Positions 28,360-37,380 of a stretch of 64,000 nt of DNA are shown here, one piece after another (positions within the stretch are counted from its first letter, which is position 1; each line of letters starts with the position of its first letter). Source of the DNA: CAWARU01 sp963784575. Lineage in GTDB: Bacteria > Pseudomonadota > Gammaproteobacteria > UBA6186 > Azoamicaceae. The DNA is taken from NCBI GenBank assembly GCA_963784575.1, contig CAWARU010000001.1, positions 2,108,001 through 2,172,000 on the forward strand, in the 5' to 3' direction. The position numbers and the translations under genes are program-made. Under the pieces are notes generated by a model, which did not search any database, was not told the origin of the DNA, and saw only the letters and a program-made list of their open reading frames with translations.

Positions 28360-31300
28360 ATGATCTCATAGGACCTTACGGGGTCGATGCTAGCAAGATA
28401 CTCTCGCACTGGGAGCTTAATTACCCAACTTTTTCGCTAGTGGCCGATAAAACAAGAAAAACACTGATGAACGTAAATGTACTGACAGGCTTTGTCAACA
28501 GGGAAGGCATGGTATTAAGTCCTAATTTGCCAGAAGTAGTGGGGAATGTGGTGTTTAAAAGCTGCTTTACCGCGGAGACATTGTCTGGATTTGCAAGTGG
28601 CGATCGCAATCGTTTTGAATTCCAGCAAAATGGCTTAGATTACAGACTCATTTTGCAGCCAAAAAAGAGTATCAACAAATCAGGTGCATTGCAAAGAAAA
28701 GTAGCCATCAACGGTCAAGACAAATGGTTTGAACTTTGCTATGACGATGTTCCTTTTAAAATTCCCACCCCTATGCAGGGCATCAACTTAAAGGCCTGGA
28801 TGAGTCTCGATACTTTGCCGGATGGAAAACGCGAGGTGTTGATCATAGACCAAAATACAGGTAAAGCCCAGTATCAATATGATGGCAATAAAATTTATGA
28901 ACTGGACCCAGAAGGCCGTAAAACACCTTATTACTTGTTAGATCAAAATTCAACCTTAGAATTATTGAAGCTCTTCCCTGGAATTGCAAATTTTGAAGAC
29001 ATCAGATTTATCACGGTATTTAAATCAGATGTGCCCCCAGAAATCAAGATTAATCTGCCAAGATATAACCTCACTTTTGTGGCCATCGGTGACGAATCTC
29101 TCTTAGGTGACATGGTCTTGGTGCAAGATCCCCGCTATAAACTCAAAACAGAGGTCAGTGCGCCGTTTATTCCGAATTTCAATGCTACTCTACCCTTGAC
29201 TCCCGTAGGCAAGGGATCTCTCCCAGATCAAGTATTTATTCCGGAGCAACAATTTCTAGCAACTGCAGGGCATGAAAAGGAGTATTATAGGCTGGAATTT
29301 GATAGGAATGCCAAAGTTATGGAAGAAATTTTATCAAATCACGATAAATTTCAATCAAAAACCCTAACCAGTTTCTCGGAATGGCGAGGATCCGAACATT
29401 ACGCAGTATTTACGGTTTCAAAATCCGGACAAACTTTGATACCCGATTCTAACCGATCCAGATTTTTTCTAGGCTATTTGTATTTGGCAAGCAGGCAGCC
29501 AATGCTCGCATATCAACTACTTCGCACAGCACTGCAGGAAGATAACCCATTAAGCGAAGCTGATCTTGATATATTAAGAAAAATTTTGGTCGAAATCCCC
29601 GTTGGTCTCCAATCAAAGTATAGGGGTGAAGATTATATAAGATTACGCGAAAAAGCGCTGATCGATTCACCTGAGTTTACCGCGATCAGAATGCAAATAC
29701 TGTTACTTTTAACCAAACAGAAAATGTCTGACTTTCAAATCCATTTTGCAGACAAAAAGCCGGTTCCAAAACGGCGCTTTTCTCACCAGGAATACCAAGA
29801 ATTATTGCAAGGACAGTTAAAGGAATTCTGGCATAATAAGCCGCTCTCCAAACAAATGCTGGTATTCATGAGAGATTATTTAAATAAGGTAAAATATATT
29901 CCTGCCGAATTGCAGCTTGAACCAATGCAAGAACTGCAAATCCTGAGATTCATCATGTTATATCAGAAAAAAGCCGAACTTCCTCCCAATATTATTTATC
30001 GTAGAAGAGTTCTGGAACTCAATTATCTCACCCGAGAAAAAGATCGACTATTAGAGATAGCGCGATCTAGACGACAAACACCTGAGCTAAAAGATCGCTT
30101 AAAATGGATTTCTGATCGCATCGCTTCTTATCCAGCAGTTGCAATAGAATCGTTTCAATTTCCTGAAGGTTATCGAGCCAAGGAACAAACATTCCTTTCG
30201 AGTTGGGCTAGAGCGGGAGATATCCCCCATTATACAACGGAAGAAATATCAATTGCAGAGGTAGGAAAGACAGTTGTATTGCAAACCGTGCAAACTACGC
30301 TTGAAAAAGAAAGGCCGTTACCAAAGCTCAAAGCGATAAAAGAAGCGGAAGAGCTGCTTCCAGAGCAAGTTTATTTCCAAAAGCTCTATAATGACTTATT
30401 CAAGCAGCAATCATCTCAGTATAATACCAAGCATGCTGTTGATGCACTATTTAATAAACAAGGTATTACTGAGCCTGTCATTGCCGCACTTTATAAAGAA
30501 GATAGAGAAGAATACCAGCAGGGGTTGATCAATAATCTCAAGCTTACATCAAGAAACGAAGCAGCACAAGATTTTTACCACAAACACCTTGAGAAAACGC
30601 AGGGTGAATCTTTGAGGATCACCCTCACCGCTGCTGTTAAAGAGGAAAGTACCACACTAAAATCTCTCGAAGAAGAAATTCTAAAGCTTGCCAACCTGGA
30701 ACCCACAAATCCCAAGAAACGCGGCGATTGGCGTCTTAGAAAAGCGGCTCGGCAATTGAAAGATTTGAGCTTCAAGGAAGTTCTGCACCTTTTCCTAAAA
30801 AGTGACAAATCACTTTATCAGGCAAAAACCAGTTTAGATGATAAGCAAATTTTAGAGTTACAGCAGAAAATATTTGATTTTTTACTGTTAGCGAGCAAGC
30901 AGCAATATCAAAAACGTCTTATAGAACAACTAGAAATATTAAGCAAGAAAAAACTCAAAAAAGAGGAACGCGAGGATGCCATCAATCAGATCGGTATGCT
31001 GCTTTCCATGAAACGTTGTTACCAACCAGAAATGCATCCTGAAATCCTGCTTTTTGAATACCTGGACAATAAACTGATTTATCCAGAGCAATATTCCTAT
31101 ATTGAAAGCTTGATGAAAAAAGATAAGGGAAATTTTGTCTCGGAGATCATTAAATTAATTATGGGTGGTGGCAAATCCAAAGTCTTACTCCCTCTGCTTG
31201 CCTTGGAGAAAGCCAATGGCAGCAATTTAGTGGTGCTTGAAGTACCGCAAGCTCTGCTTCAAATTAACCGAGCCGATCTCAATGTAACCACGGTAAATTT

Positions 31301-34300
31301 ATTTGGCCGCGAAGCTAAGGCATTTTTCTTCGATGATTCTGTAAAATTTACCAGTCGTCAGTTATTGAATCTTAAACGAAGATTGAAACAAATTATACAA
31401 AACCGTGATTATCTTGTTACCACCAAAGAAAGTTTGCAGTCGTTAGAGTTAAAATACTTGAAATTATTGCGTTATGGAAATGTGAAAGATCGCAACACTC
31501 AAAATATGCTAAAGCATCTCGGAGATATCATCAGAATTTTCAAACATCAAGGCGATTTTCTGATTGACGAGGTAGATTCCACGTTGGATGTTAGAAAGCA
31601 ATTGATTTACACTGTGGGGGTCACTCGAAAGCTCAGCAAGGAAACAAGCGAGTCTGCCTATAATTTCTTTGAATTCTTAGACTCCCTGACATTAAGTCTC
31701 GATAAAAAAGGGGGTACCATTAGTCTAAAACAGATTATTACACAAGAGAAAACTCCGACCAAAGAACAGTGGCCATTCATATTGAATCAAATTGTCACTA
31801 AATTCCTACAACAAGATTCCAGTCCACTTTTAAAAATCTTGCAGCAAGGTAAAATTAAAAAACTGGGAGCTAAAGAAAAGGCACAATTGACAGATTATTT
31901 ATTAGGAAAGGCCAAGGTTGTCCCAGAAATTGTGATAAAACTGCGAGCAGAAGAAAAAGAAATCCTTGCCTTCTATAAATTACAACTTGAGTCCTTATTA
32001 ATGAATACCTTGTCGAAGAAGAAAAATGAAAATTTTGGCAGAACCAAGGACAGAAATAAACCAGTCTTAATACAAGAAATTGCTATTCCTTATGCTGCAA
32101 ATGATACCCCTAATGAAAAATCTCGTTTTAAAAATTCTATCGAAACCCTGAATTATACCTATCAAATGCATTATGGTGAGACTGTCTCCCATGCATTGCT
32201 CCGCAAATTGGTGGAAGAATTCAAGACACAGAATGAACAGGAACTGAAGAAAGGACTTGCAGATCTGAAAGACAGTGCGGCAGCAAGATTTTTAAAATTG
32301 ACAGGTCAAAAATTAAACACTGTTGAAGTGAGTAATGAGCAATCCTTCAATACTTTTTGTAAAGCAGCTTGCGATCTGCCCAGTGTGAAAAAACACTGCT
32401 TAATAAACTACGTATTCCATAGCATTGAAGAAAGTGAAGAGTACCTGGCTAGTGACGCGCAAAACCATTGCGGCCAGGGCAGATCTATTCAGGGCATGAC
32501 TGGCACAGATTGGAATAAACGCTGTCTGCCAAAATTTATTGGCACAAAGCAGGCTTTGGCGGGCAGTGATGGCCAAGTCATGGATTATCTGATGCGAAAT
32601 GCTGTCTTGCCCCATATATTGTCTGAAAGTGTGACGGGTTACGAAAAAACCATGGCCGCTGCCTTAAAACTCTTGGATGATAATACTCAAAAATTCGCCT
32701 TTCATGCCTGGATTGATTTAGGTGCACACTTTCGAGGCGTGCCTAATAGTGAAGTCGCCGCAGGGTTTGCAGAACATTTTAAAAATCACCCTAAAAACTT
32801 TGCACATCTCAAATTTGTGCTCTATTTTGAACCCACAGGCAAACTCTATGCCCTGCCTACAGCCGGCGGAGAGGCAATCTTTCTGGAGGAAACCAGTCCC
32901 GAATACATCAGGGCGAAATTGAACGTTTCCCCTGACAATTATTTTACCTTCTATGATCAGCTTCGTACCACAGGAACCGATATTAAAGCTGCTAAAAATG
33001 CCCGCGCCTTTGTATCGTTGAGTGCCGCCACCTTGAAACGAGACCTGTTGCAAGGCGTAATGCGCTTACGAGAACTTCGCGATAAACAAAGAGTTGAGTT
33101 TGTAGTACCAAAGGAACTCCAAGATTTACATCCCGAACTTCAAGGGCAATGGTCAGTCGCAAATATCATTCAAGTCTGTTCAGATCACCAGACAGAGCGT
33201 TTGGCTGAAGATCACTATCGCGCTGCCATACAAGAGATGCGGCAATTGATTCGTAATGATTTTATGAACAAATTGCTAGAAATTAAGGATGTTCAAGCAG
33301 AGAATTTGATGCTGCAGCAGTTTCATAAAACATTTTTCAGCCGGTCTTCTGCTTCTTTATTTGAATTGTATGGCGGAGTTAAAGAACCCAAGTTGGTGAT
33401 CAGTTTATTAAAAGAACAGAAAAAAGCGATTTTATCAGAGTGGCGTTCAATAATAGAAGACTCTTCGCTTGATTCGTCAGAAACAAAAAAAATTATTGCA
33501 GACATGGAAGCCAAAATGAATGACATTATAAAAAAGACCGTGCCCTATTGCTTCAGGAAAATGGAAGCAGGTAAGTCTCATCTATCAGAACTCGATATCG
33601 GATCGGAAGTGCAAACCGAAACAGCAACAGAGCGAGAGCAAACTCAAACCGTAGAAGTGACGGTTGCCAGACAACAAAACCAGGAATTCACATATTCGCA
33701 AATGCTCGGAGCTGAACCTGCATCAACACTTCTACTGCGTTCTCCTCCAGACTTTTCGGCTGCAGATATTCTGAGTGAAAATCCGCGCATTAATTATTTG
33801 AATTCATTGGTGGAGAGTGGATTGGCTTCAAAAACACAATCTGGTAGGATACGGATAGAAAGACAACCCTGGCGTTTTTCTGAAAACCTTTTTGCAAGCA
33901 ATTTTTTCAAATGCTCTATCGTAGATCAAAGTGATTATATGGATGGTTATAAAAAAAATGCCGCATTTTTACTGGTAAATTATGATAAAGATGCTCGACC
34001 ACATCCTATTAAAATTGTGCTTATCACTCCAGAAGAAGCAATGTCGATGAGCGAAAAACTTTATAAGACGGACAAGGGAGTGAATTGGATTGAAACGCCG
34101 CATCAAACATTATATGCAGGTAAGAAACCAAAAGAATTTCCTGCCGAAGTTAAGAAAGAATATCAAAGAGCTATGGAACAAGTCGCCTTTTTCAATGGCG
34201 ATTCCGATTTACTATTTCAAAATTTAGATCAAAACAGCTGGCTTAAGACAGAAACCCAGGCTAAATTACGCTATTTTGAACGGGTGATCCAGCCTCATCA

Positions 34301-34460
34301 TGAAGACAAAGTAGATCTGCTGCATTCATTGCGTGTGGAAGCAGAAGAATTATTCAGAGTAACCCCACCCGTAACCTTTAAACAAAAACAGCATGCGGAG
34401 ATAACTAGAAATCCACTAAAACCACTACAGCCAAATCCAAAACCCGGTCTCAAACACTAG
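28317..34460 (+). CDS. Giant DUF3638/DUF3645-like helicase-type ATPase
   Basis: Up to 2047 residues. The core resembles the DUF3638/DUF3645 proteins known mainly from eukaryotes and some intracellular bacteria. From the 28317 numbering: P-loop IMGGGKSKVLLPLLAL (Lys953), Walker B-like FLIDEVDSTLD (Asp1084, Glu1085) followed by KQLIYTVG, a GMTGTDWN segment near 1395, then motif V-like TTGTDIKAA (about 1551) and motif VI-like LQGVMRLR (Gln1579, Arg1583, Arg1585). These follow the order of superfamily 2 helicase motifs. The N-terminal about 900 residues and C-terminal about 400 are unrecognised. No good start codon exists: only TTG at 28317 or CTG at 28356, so it may be continuous with the gene upstream. 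The stop codon lies in the end of a MITE. Confidence 0.72.
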   Translation: MEISTSRKSTGGALNDLIGPYGVDASKILSHWELNYPTFSLVADKTRKTLMNVNVLTGFVNREGMVLSPNLPEVVGNVVFKSCFTAETLSGFASGDRNRFEFQQNGLDYRLILQPKKSINKSGALQRKVAINGQDKWFELCYDDVPFKIPTPMQGINLKAWMSLDTLPDGKREVLIIDQNTGKAQYQYDGNKIYELDPEGRKTPYYLLDQNSTLELLKLFPGIANFEDIRFITVFKSDVPPEIKINLPRYNLTFVAIGDESLLGDMVLVQDPRYKLKTEVSAPFIPNFNATLPLTPVGKGSLPDQVFIPEQQFLATAGHEKEYYRLEFDRNAKVMEEILSNHDKFQSKTLTSFSEWRGSEHYAVFTVSKSGQTLIPDSNRSRFFLGYLYLASRQPMLAYQLLRTALQEDNPLSEADLDILRKILVEIPVGLQSKYRGEDYIRLREKALIDSPEFTAIRMQILLLLTKQKMSDFQIHFADKKPVPKRRFSHQEYQELLQGQLKEFWHNKPLSKQMLVFMRDYLNKVKYIPAELQLEPMQELQILRFIMLYQKKAELPPNIIYRRRVLELNYLTREKDRLLEIARSRRQTPELKDRLKWISDRIASYPAVAIESFQFPEGYRAKEQTFLSSWARAGDIPHYTTEEISIAEVGKTVVLQTVQTTLEKERPLPKLKAIKEAEELLPEQVYFQKLYNDLFKQQSSQYNTKHAVDALFNKQGITEPVIAALYKEDREEYQQGLINNLKLTSRNEAAQDFYHKHLEKTQGESLRITLTAAVKEESTTLKSLEEEILKLANLEPTNPKKRGDWRLRKAARQLKDLSFKEVLHLFLKSDKSLYQAKTSLDDKQILELQQKIFDFLLLASKQQYQKRLIEQLEILSKKKLKKEEREDAINQIGMLLSMKRCYQPEMHPEILLFEYLDNKLIYPEQYSYIESLMKKDKGNFVSEIIKLIMGGGKSKVLLPLLALEKANGSNLVVLEVPQALLQINRADLNVTTVNLFGREAKAFFFDDSVKFTSRQLLNLKRRLKQIIQNRDYLVTTKESLQSLELKYLKLLRYGNVKDRNTQNMLKHLGDIIRIFKHQGDFLIDEVDSTLDVRKQLIYTVGVTRKLSKETSESAYNFFEFLDSLTLSLDKKGGTISLKQIITQEKTPTKEQWPFILNQIVTKFLQQDSSPLLKILQQGKIKKLGAKEKAQLTDYLLGKAKVVPEIVIKLRAEEKEILAFYKLQLESLLMNTLSKKKNENFGRTKDRNKPVLIQEIAIPYAANDTPNEKSRFKNSIETLNYTYQMHYGETVSHALLRKLVEEFKTQNEQELKKGLADLKDSAAARFLKLTGQKLNTVEVSNEQSFNTFCKAACDLPSVKKHCLINYVFHSIEESEEYLASDAQNHCGQGRSIQGMTGTDWNKRCLPKFIGTKQALAGSDGQVMDYLMRNAVLPHILSESVTGYEKTMAAALKLLDDNTQKFAFHAWIDLGAHFRGVPNSEVAAGFAEHFKNHPKNFAHLKFVLYFEPTGKLYALPTAGGEAIFLEETSPEYIRAKLNVSPDNYFTFYDQLRTTGTDIKAAKNARAFVSLSAATLKRDLLQGVMRLRELRDKQRVEFVVPKELQDLHPELQGQWSVANIIQVCSDHQTERLAEDHYRAAIQEMRQLIRNDFMNKLLEIKDVQAENLMLQQFHKTFFSRSSASLFELYGGVKEPKLVISLLKEQKKAILSEWRSIIEDSSLDSSETKKIIADMEAKMNDIIKKTVPYCFRKMEAGKSHLSELDIGSEVQTETATEREQTQTVEVTVARQQNQEFTYSQMLGAEPASTLLLRSPPDFSAADILSENPRINYLNSLVESGLASKTQSGRIRIERQPWRFSENLFASNFFKCSIVDQSDYMDGYKKNAAFLLVNYDKDARPHPIKIVLITPEEAMSMSEKLYKTDKGVNWIETPHQTLYAGKKPKEFPAEVKKEYQRAMEQVAFFNGDSDLLFQNLDQNSWLKTETQAKLRYFERVIQPHHEDKVDLLHSLRVEAEELFRVTPPVTFKQKQHAEITRNPLKPLQPNPKPGLKH

Positions 34461-34604
34461 GGCCTGTTGACAATTCTACTATGTTGGCCATAAATCATTG
34501 ATTTCTTGTGCTCCGTTGCTCATTTATTTCAATATAAACTGCGCTACGGTGCTCAGAAATCAATGATTTCTGGCTCAACCTAGCGAATTGTCAACAGGCC
34601 CTAG
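34457..34604 (+). mobile_element. 148-bp MITE, copy 1
   Basis: Bounded by perfect 20-base inverted ends CTAGGGCCTGTTGACAATTC / GAATTGTCAACAGGCCCTAG. The whole element is also a long imperfect palindrome (ATAAATCATTGATTTCT...AGAAATCAATGATTTCT). The reverse complement of this copy matches copy 2 at 47373-47520 at all but one position. No coding capacity. The TA or CTAG at both ends may be the target duplication. The stop codon TAG of the upstream giant gene is bases 34458-34460. Confidence 0.88.
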
Positions 34605-34644
34605 ACATACTGTAATTGTTCAGCTACTTCAACTCTTAAATCTA

Positions 34645-35317
34645 TTATGGATTAGGTTTGCTTGTGTTTACTTCTTGCCTTTGGCTTTCCCCTTGACTTT
34701 CCCCTAAGCTTTTCCCTTGGTCTTCACCTTGGGCTTTTTCCGCACCAAAAAACTTCCTGCATTCAGGTGTCATTTTGGAGTAATCTATTTTTCTGTGTTT
34801 AATTTTTTCATCTAGCAATCGAGCTGTTTCTGCTTGAATATTTACTCTATCCATGGCTTTTTGAACCATTTGCATGCCGACGTTTGCTGATTGCGAAGCG
34901 ATTACAGGCTGCAGTTTTATTATTTTTTTTCCTAGGGGTTTTTCATAGAATGCTATCAATTCTTTCAATTCATCTTCACTATAATGCTGTAGATAAATTT
35001 TTGCCACTTCAGCTTTTGCATCTTGGAAATCTTGTTTGATTAGCATATTTTGCATAACCTGATCGAGAAACATCGCGCACATCATCCTTGAATGGTGCTA
35101 AGCAAGGTTGGTTTTTAATAATCAACGCTGAAATATTAGCACTCATCGGTCCTATCATTTCTTTGTAAGTTTGTTCCATGTCAAAAAGGTTAACCAATTT
35201 TTTCGCAGTTTCAAGATTCCCATTTTCAGCAGTTTTTTCTGCAGCTAAAACATTATTTGATAACGCAATAAAAAAAATTAGAAAAGCAGAAAATGTTTTA
35301 ATAAATTGCATATGCAT
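34645..35317 (-). pseudogene. Exported DUF2059-family protein, frameshifted
   Basis: Two overlapping frames form one DUF2059 protein. The 5' frame (35317 to about 35060) has a signal peptide (hydrophobic core AFLIFFIALSNNVLA) and the first helices (AKKLVNLFDMEQTYKEM). The 3' frame (about 35080 to 34645) holds the conserved part VAKIYLQHYSEDELKELIAFYEKPLGKKI, then a Gln/Gly/Glu-rich tail. The break is near 35060-35075, where removing one base in GTTTCTC would join DDVRD to FLDQVMQNM. DUF2059 proteins are periplasmic and of unknown role. Pseudogene or sequencing error. Confidence 0.72.
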
Positions 35318-35630
35318 CCTTCCTTGCCAATTAAGTTGAAGAGCTAGTCGATTACGAGTCTATTTGTTATATTATAATACACTTAAAATGAGAATATACA
35401 AGTTATTTTTATTTACAAACATGTAAAAACTATTCTTCCTCCGATAAAAAACGGAGTGAAAAATCATATTTTTTGCTATACCCTTTTCTAAATACATTTT
35501 TTAGATACCTTTTTGTTAACAGTTGTTAAAGACCTTGATTGCAATTAAGGGTAAGATTTAGTTATAATTGCGGAAATAAAGTATTAATTTTTTAAAAGCA
35601 TTACATTGGATAAAGTGGAGAAAAGAAAGT
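35318..35630. promoter_or_regulatory. Divergent promoter region
   Basis: 313 AT-rich bases between the DUF2059 gene and the UIM-like gene. On the plus strand, TTGCAA at 35539-35544 and TATAAT at 35563-35568 with an 18-base spacer form a good sigma-70 promoter, giving a leader of about 55 bases to the ATG at 35631. ATAAT-rich sequence at 35360-35400 probably serves the minus-strand gene. No RNA gene is seen. Confidence 0.6.
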
Positions 35631-37046
35631 ATGAGCGCTATAAAAGACAAAACTGATGCAGATTTGAAAGATATTTTGGCAATCATTGCAAGCTTAGAAA
35701 ATAAAGATAAAATAAAAAACACTAGTGCTGGGCACAAAGAGAAAAAGGAAAGGTTGGAGCGCGAACACAAAAGAGATGCGGAATTTGCTCAAAACTTACA
35801 AGATGAGGAATATGCGCTCAAGTTGTCGATGAGAGAACAAAGAGAAGCTCAAGATAGAGCACTTTCACTCAAGATGCTTGCAGAGGAAGATGCAGCCTAT
35901 GCGATAAGAATTTCTGGTAGTAAAACTCTTCCAGCAGGATTTACTTCCAAAGCTTCAAGTCCAAAAATATTGCATAATGGCGCCGGAGCAGGACATCCAC
36001 CGAGTGAAGTTGGGCAACCTCCGAGCGCAGTTCGGCATCCCCAAAGCGCAGCAGTGCATTCCCCAAGCGCTGTATTGTTGTTTAGCGTAGAAAGAAAACA
36101 TACTACGGAATCTGATGCATTAATAGCCCTCACACTCCATCATGAGTTTTTAGAAGAAAGAAGCCGCGCAGTGCGAATAAAAGAAGATAGAAATTTTGCT
36201 CTTTTACTTCAAAATTTAGGGAATGAATCGGGTGATTGTGAAGCTGATGCGGGACTTGCATCCTACTTACAGGGCTTAGAATATGCCGGCGGCTTGCAAG
36301 ATTCTGAAGCAGAGTTAATGAAGTTTGCGAACCGAAAAAAACTCCTAGCTCAGCTTTCAACCGCTGAAAAATCCAAAATTGAAGCGGATCTTCAAAATAT
36401 TTTGCAAAGCCCAGCAATAGTGGGGGATTGCCCAAAACCTCCTTCTCCGGTGAAGGGAACAGCCGACACCGCAGGAGCAGGAGCTCCATTTGGAGCCGTG
36501 TCACTTCCTGGCGGAGCACCCGTATCTGATCGGGCTGATGCGCATCGTTTCACCAGATCCTTTATCCGTGCTGGTGCTCCTGTGTTAACTGCCATAGATG
36601 ATAAATTTAAATTATCGGATCCAAACTTGAGTCCTGATCAGGTATTAAAGGAAGTATTGGCATTTGTGGAATCCATCCCAAAGAAATATATTAAACCTGA
36701 AGTGGTTGGACTCATTCAAAATACTATTAATCTGATTGCCATAAATAGAGCGAATAATGAAAAACTCGCTGCAGAAGGAAAGTTGGCTTCCGATCAAGTC
36801 AATGTGGAATATGGTGAAACCGCAGTGAATATTCCTCAATTCCTATCGCGTAGCTGGACTTTGGCAACAAGACTAGGCCAAGTACATATGGGAATAATTA
36901 CATCCTGTCTTGGGGACAATATTGCAGACGGGGGCGGTTGCATGGCAGGTTTGATTGCCAGATTATATGCAGTCTATGCCCGAATGGTGGCCCAGGAATT
37001 GGGTGTAGAGCTTCGGGCTGTGAACGTACCTAAGCCCGCGAGTTAG
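35631..37046 (+). CDS. Unknown protein with tandem ubiquitin-interacting-motif-like helices
   Basis: 471 residues, no signal peptide. Residues about 40-100 are a charged helix containing two segments that match the UIM pattern (acidic run, then A-L-x-x-S): DEEYALKLSMREQR (58-71) and EEDAAYAIRIS (85-95). Weaker repeats follow at about 160-180 (ESDALIALTLHHEFLEE) and 190-200. A Pro/Gly/Ala-rich low-complexity stretch with PPSEV/PPSAV/PQSAA repeats lies at about 122-145, another at about 265-300. The C-terminal about 150 residues form a more compact domain ending in a glycine-rich GDNIADGGGCMAG segment. UIMs are eukaryotic; here they suggest a host-directed effector. No known family was recognised. 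Confidence 0.68.
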   Translation: MSAIKDKTDADLKDILAIIASLENKDKIKNTSAGHKEKKERLEREHKRDAEFAQNLQDEEYALKLSMREQREAQDRALSLKMLAEEDAAYAIRISGSKTLPAGFTSKASSPKILHNGAGAGHPPSEVGQPPSAVRHPQSAAVHSPSAVLLFSVERKHTTESDALIALTLHHEFLEERSRAVRIKEDRNFALLLQNLGNESGDCEADAGLASYLQGLEYAGGLQDSEAELMKFANRKKLLAQLSTAEKSKIEADLQNILQSPAIVGDCPKPPSPVKGTADTAGAGAPFGAVSLPGGAPVSDRADAHRFTRSFIRAGAPVLTAIDDKFKLSDPNLSPDQVLKEVLAFVESIPKKYIKPEVVGLIQNTINLIAINRANNEKLAAEGKLASDQVNVEYGETAVNIPQFLSRSWTLATRLGQVHMGIITSCLGDNIADGGGCMAGLIARLYAVYARMVAQELGVELRAVNVPKPAS

Positions 37047-37380
37047 ATCGCTGGGGTGGTAACTGTTCAGGCTGTACCAAATCCTCTGGATTGCGTGAAC
37101 AGTTACCTTGCCGGCTCTATGCAAGGTCCTAATTCTGTGATATCATTCTAACATGTGTACTAAAACCCTTTTCATACATTTCTTCAGTAATACCTGCATG
37201 ATGATGCCTTCGGGCATATAATTCTTTGTTATATTATTAATTTCTAAAACATGACTCTTAAATGGGAACGTAATTATTCAGGATCTTCCCCTTGGCAACT
37301 GTTCAAGGTCTCTCGCTAGGATGTAGACAAAACCGGAAGACTTTGAGGCAAAAGCCTGTTAAAAATTTATTGGAGCTTTT
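37047..37380 (+). repeat. Intergenic region with two partial modular repeats
   Basis: At 37058-37107 a perfect 12-base inverted repeat GGTAACTGTTCA / TGAACAGTTACC surrounds 26 bases; its arms equal the outer end of the modular repeat family. At about 37296-37368 lies the left half only of that family (AACTGTTCAAGGT...CCGGAAGACTTTGAGGCA). It reaches to within about 13 bases of the nhaC-type start codon, whose TTGGAGC ribosome-binding site follows it directly, so the element forms the 5' leader of that gene. No gene is seen in the rest. Confidence 0.65.

Noticed and set aside
28341..28360. Programmed -1 ribosomal frameshift between the giant ORFs
   Set aside because: The region lacks a proper X-XXY-YYZ slippery heptamer in the first frame; neither GAA-AAA nor GGG-GAG re-pairs well after slipping. 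A one-base indel in the G run is simpler.
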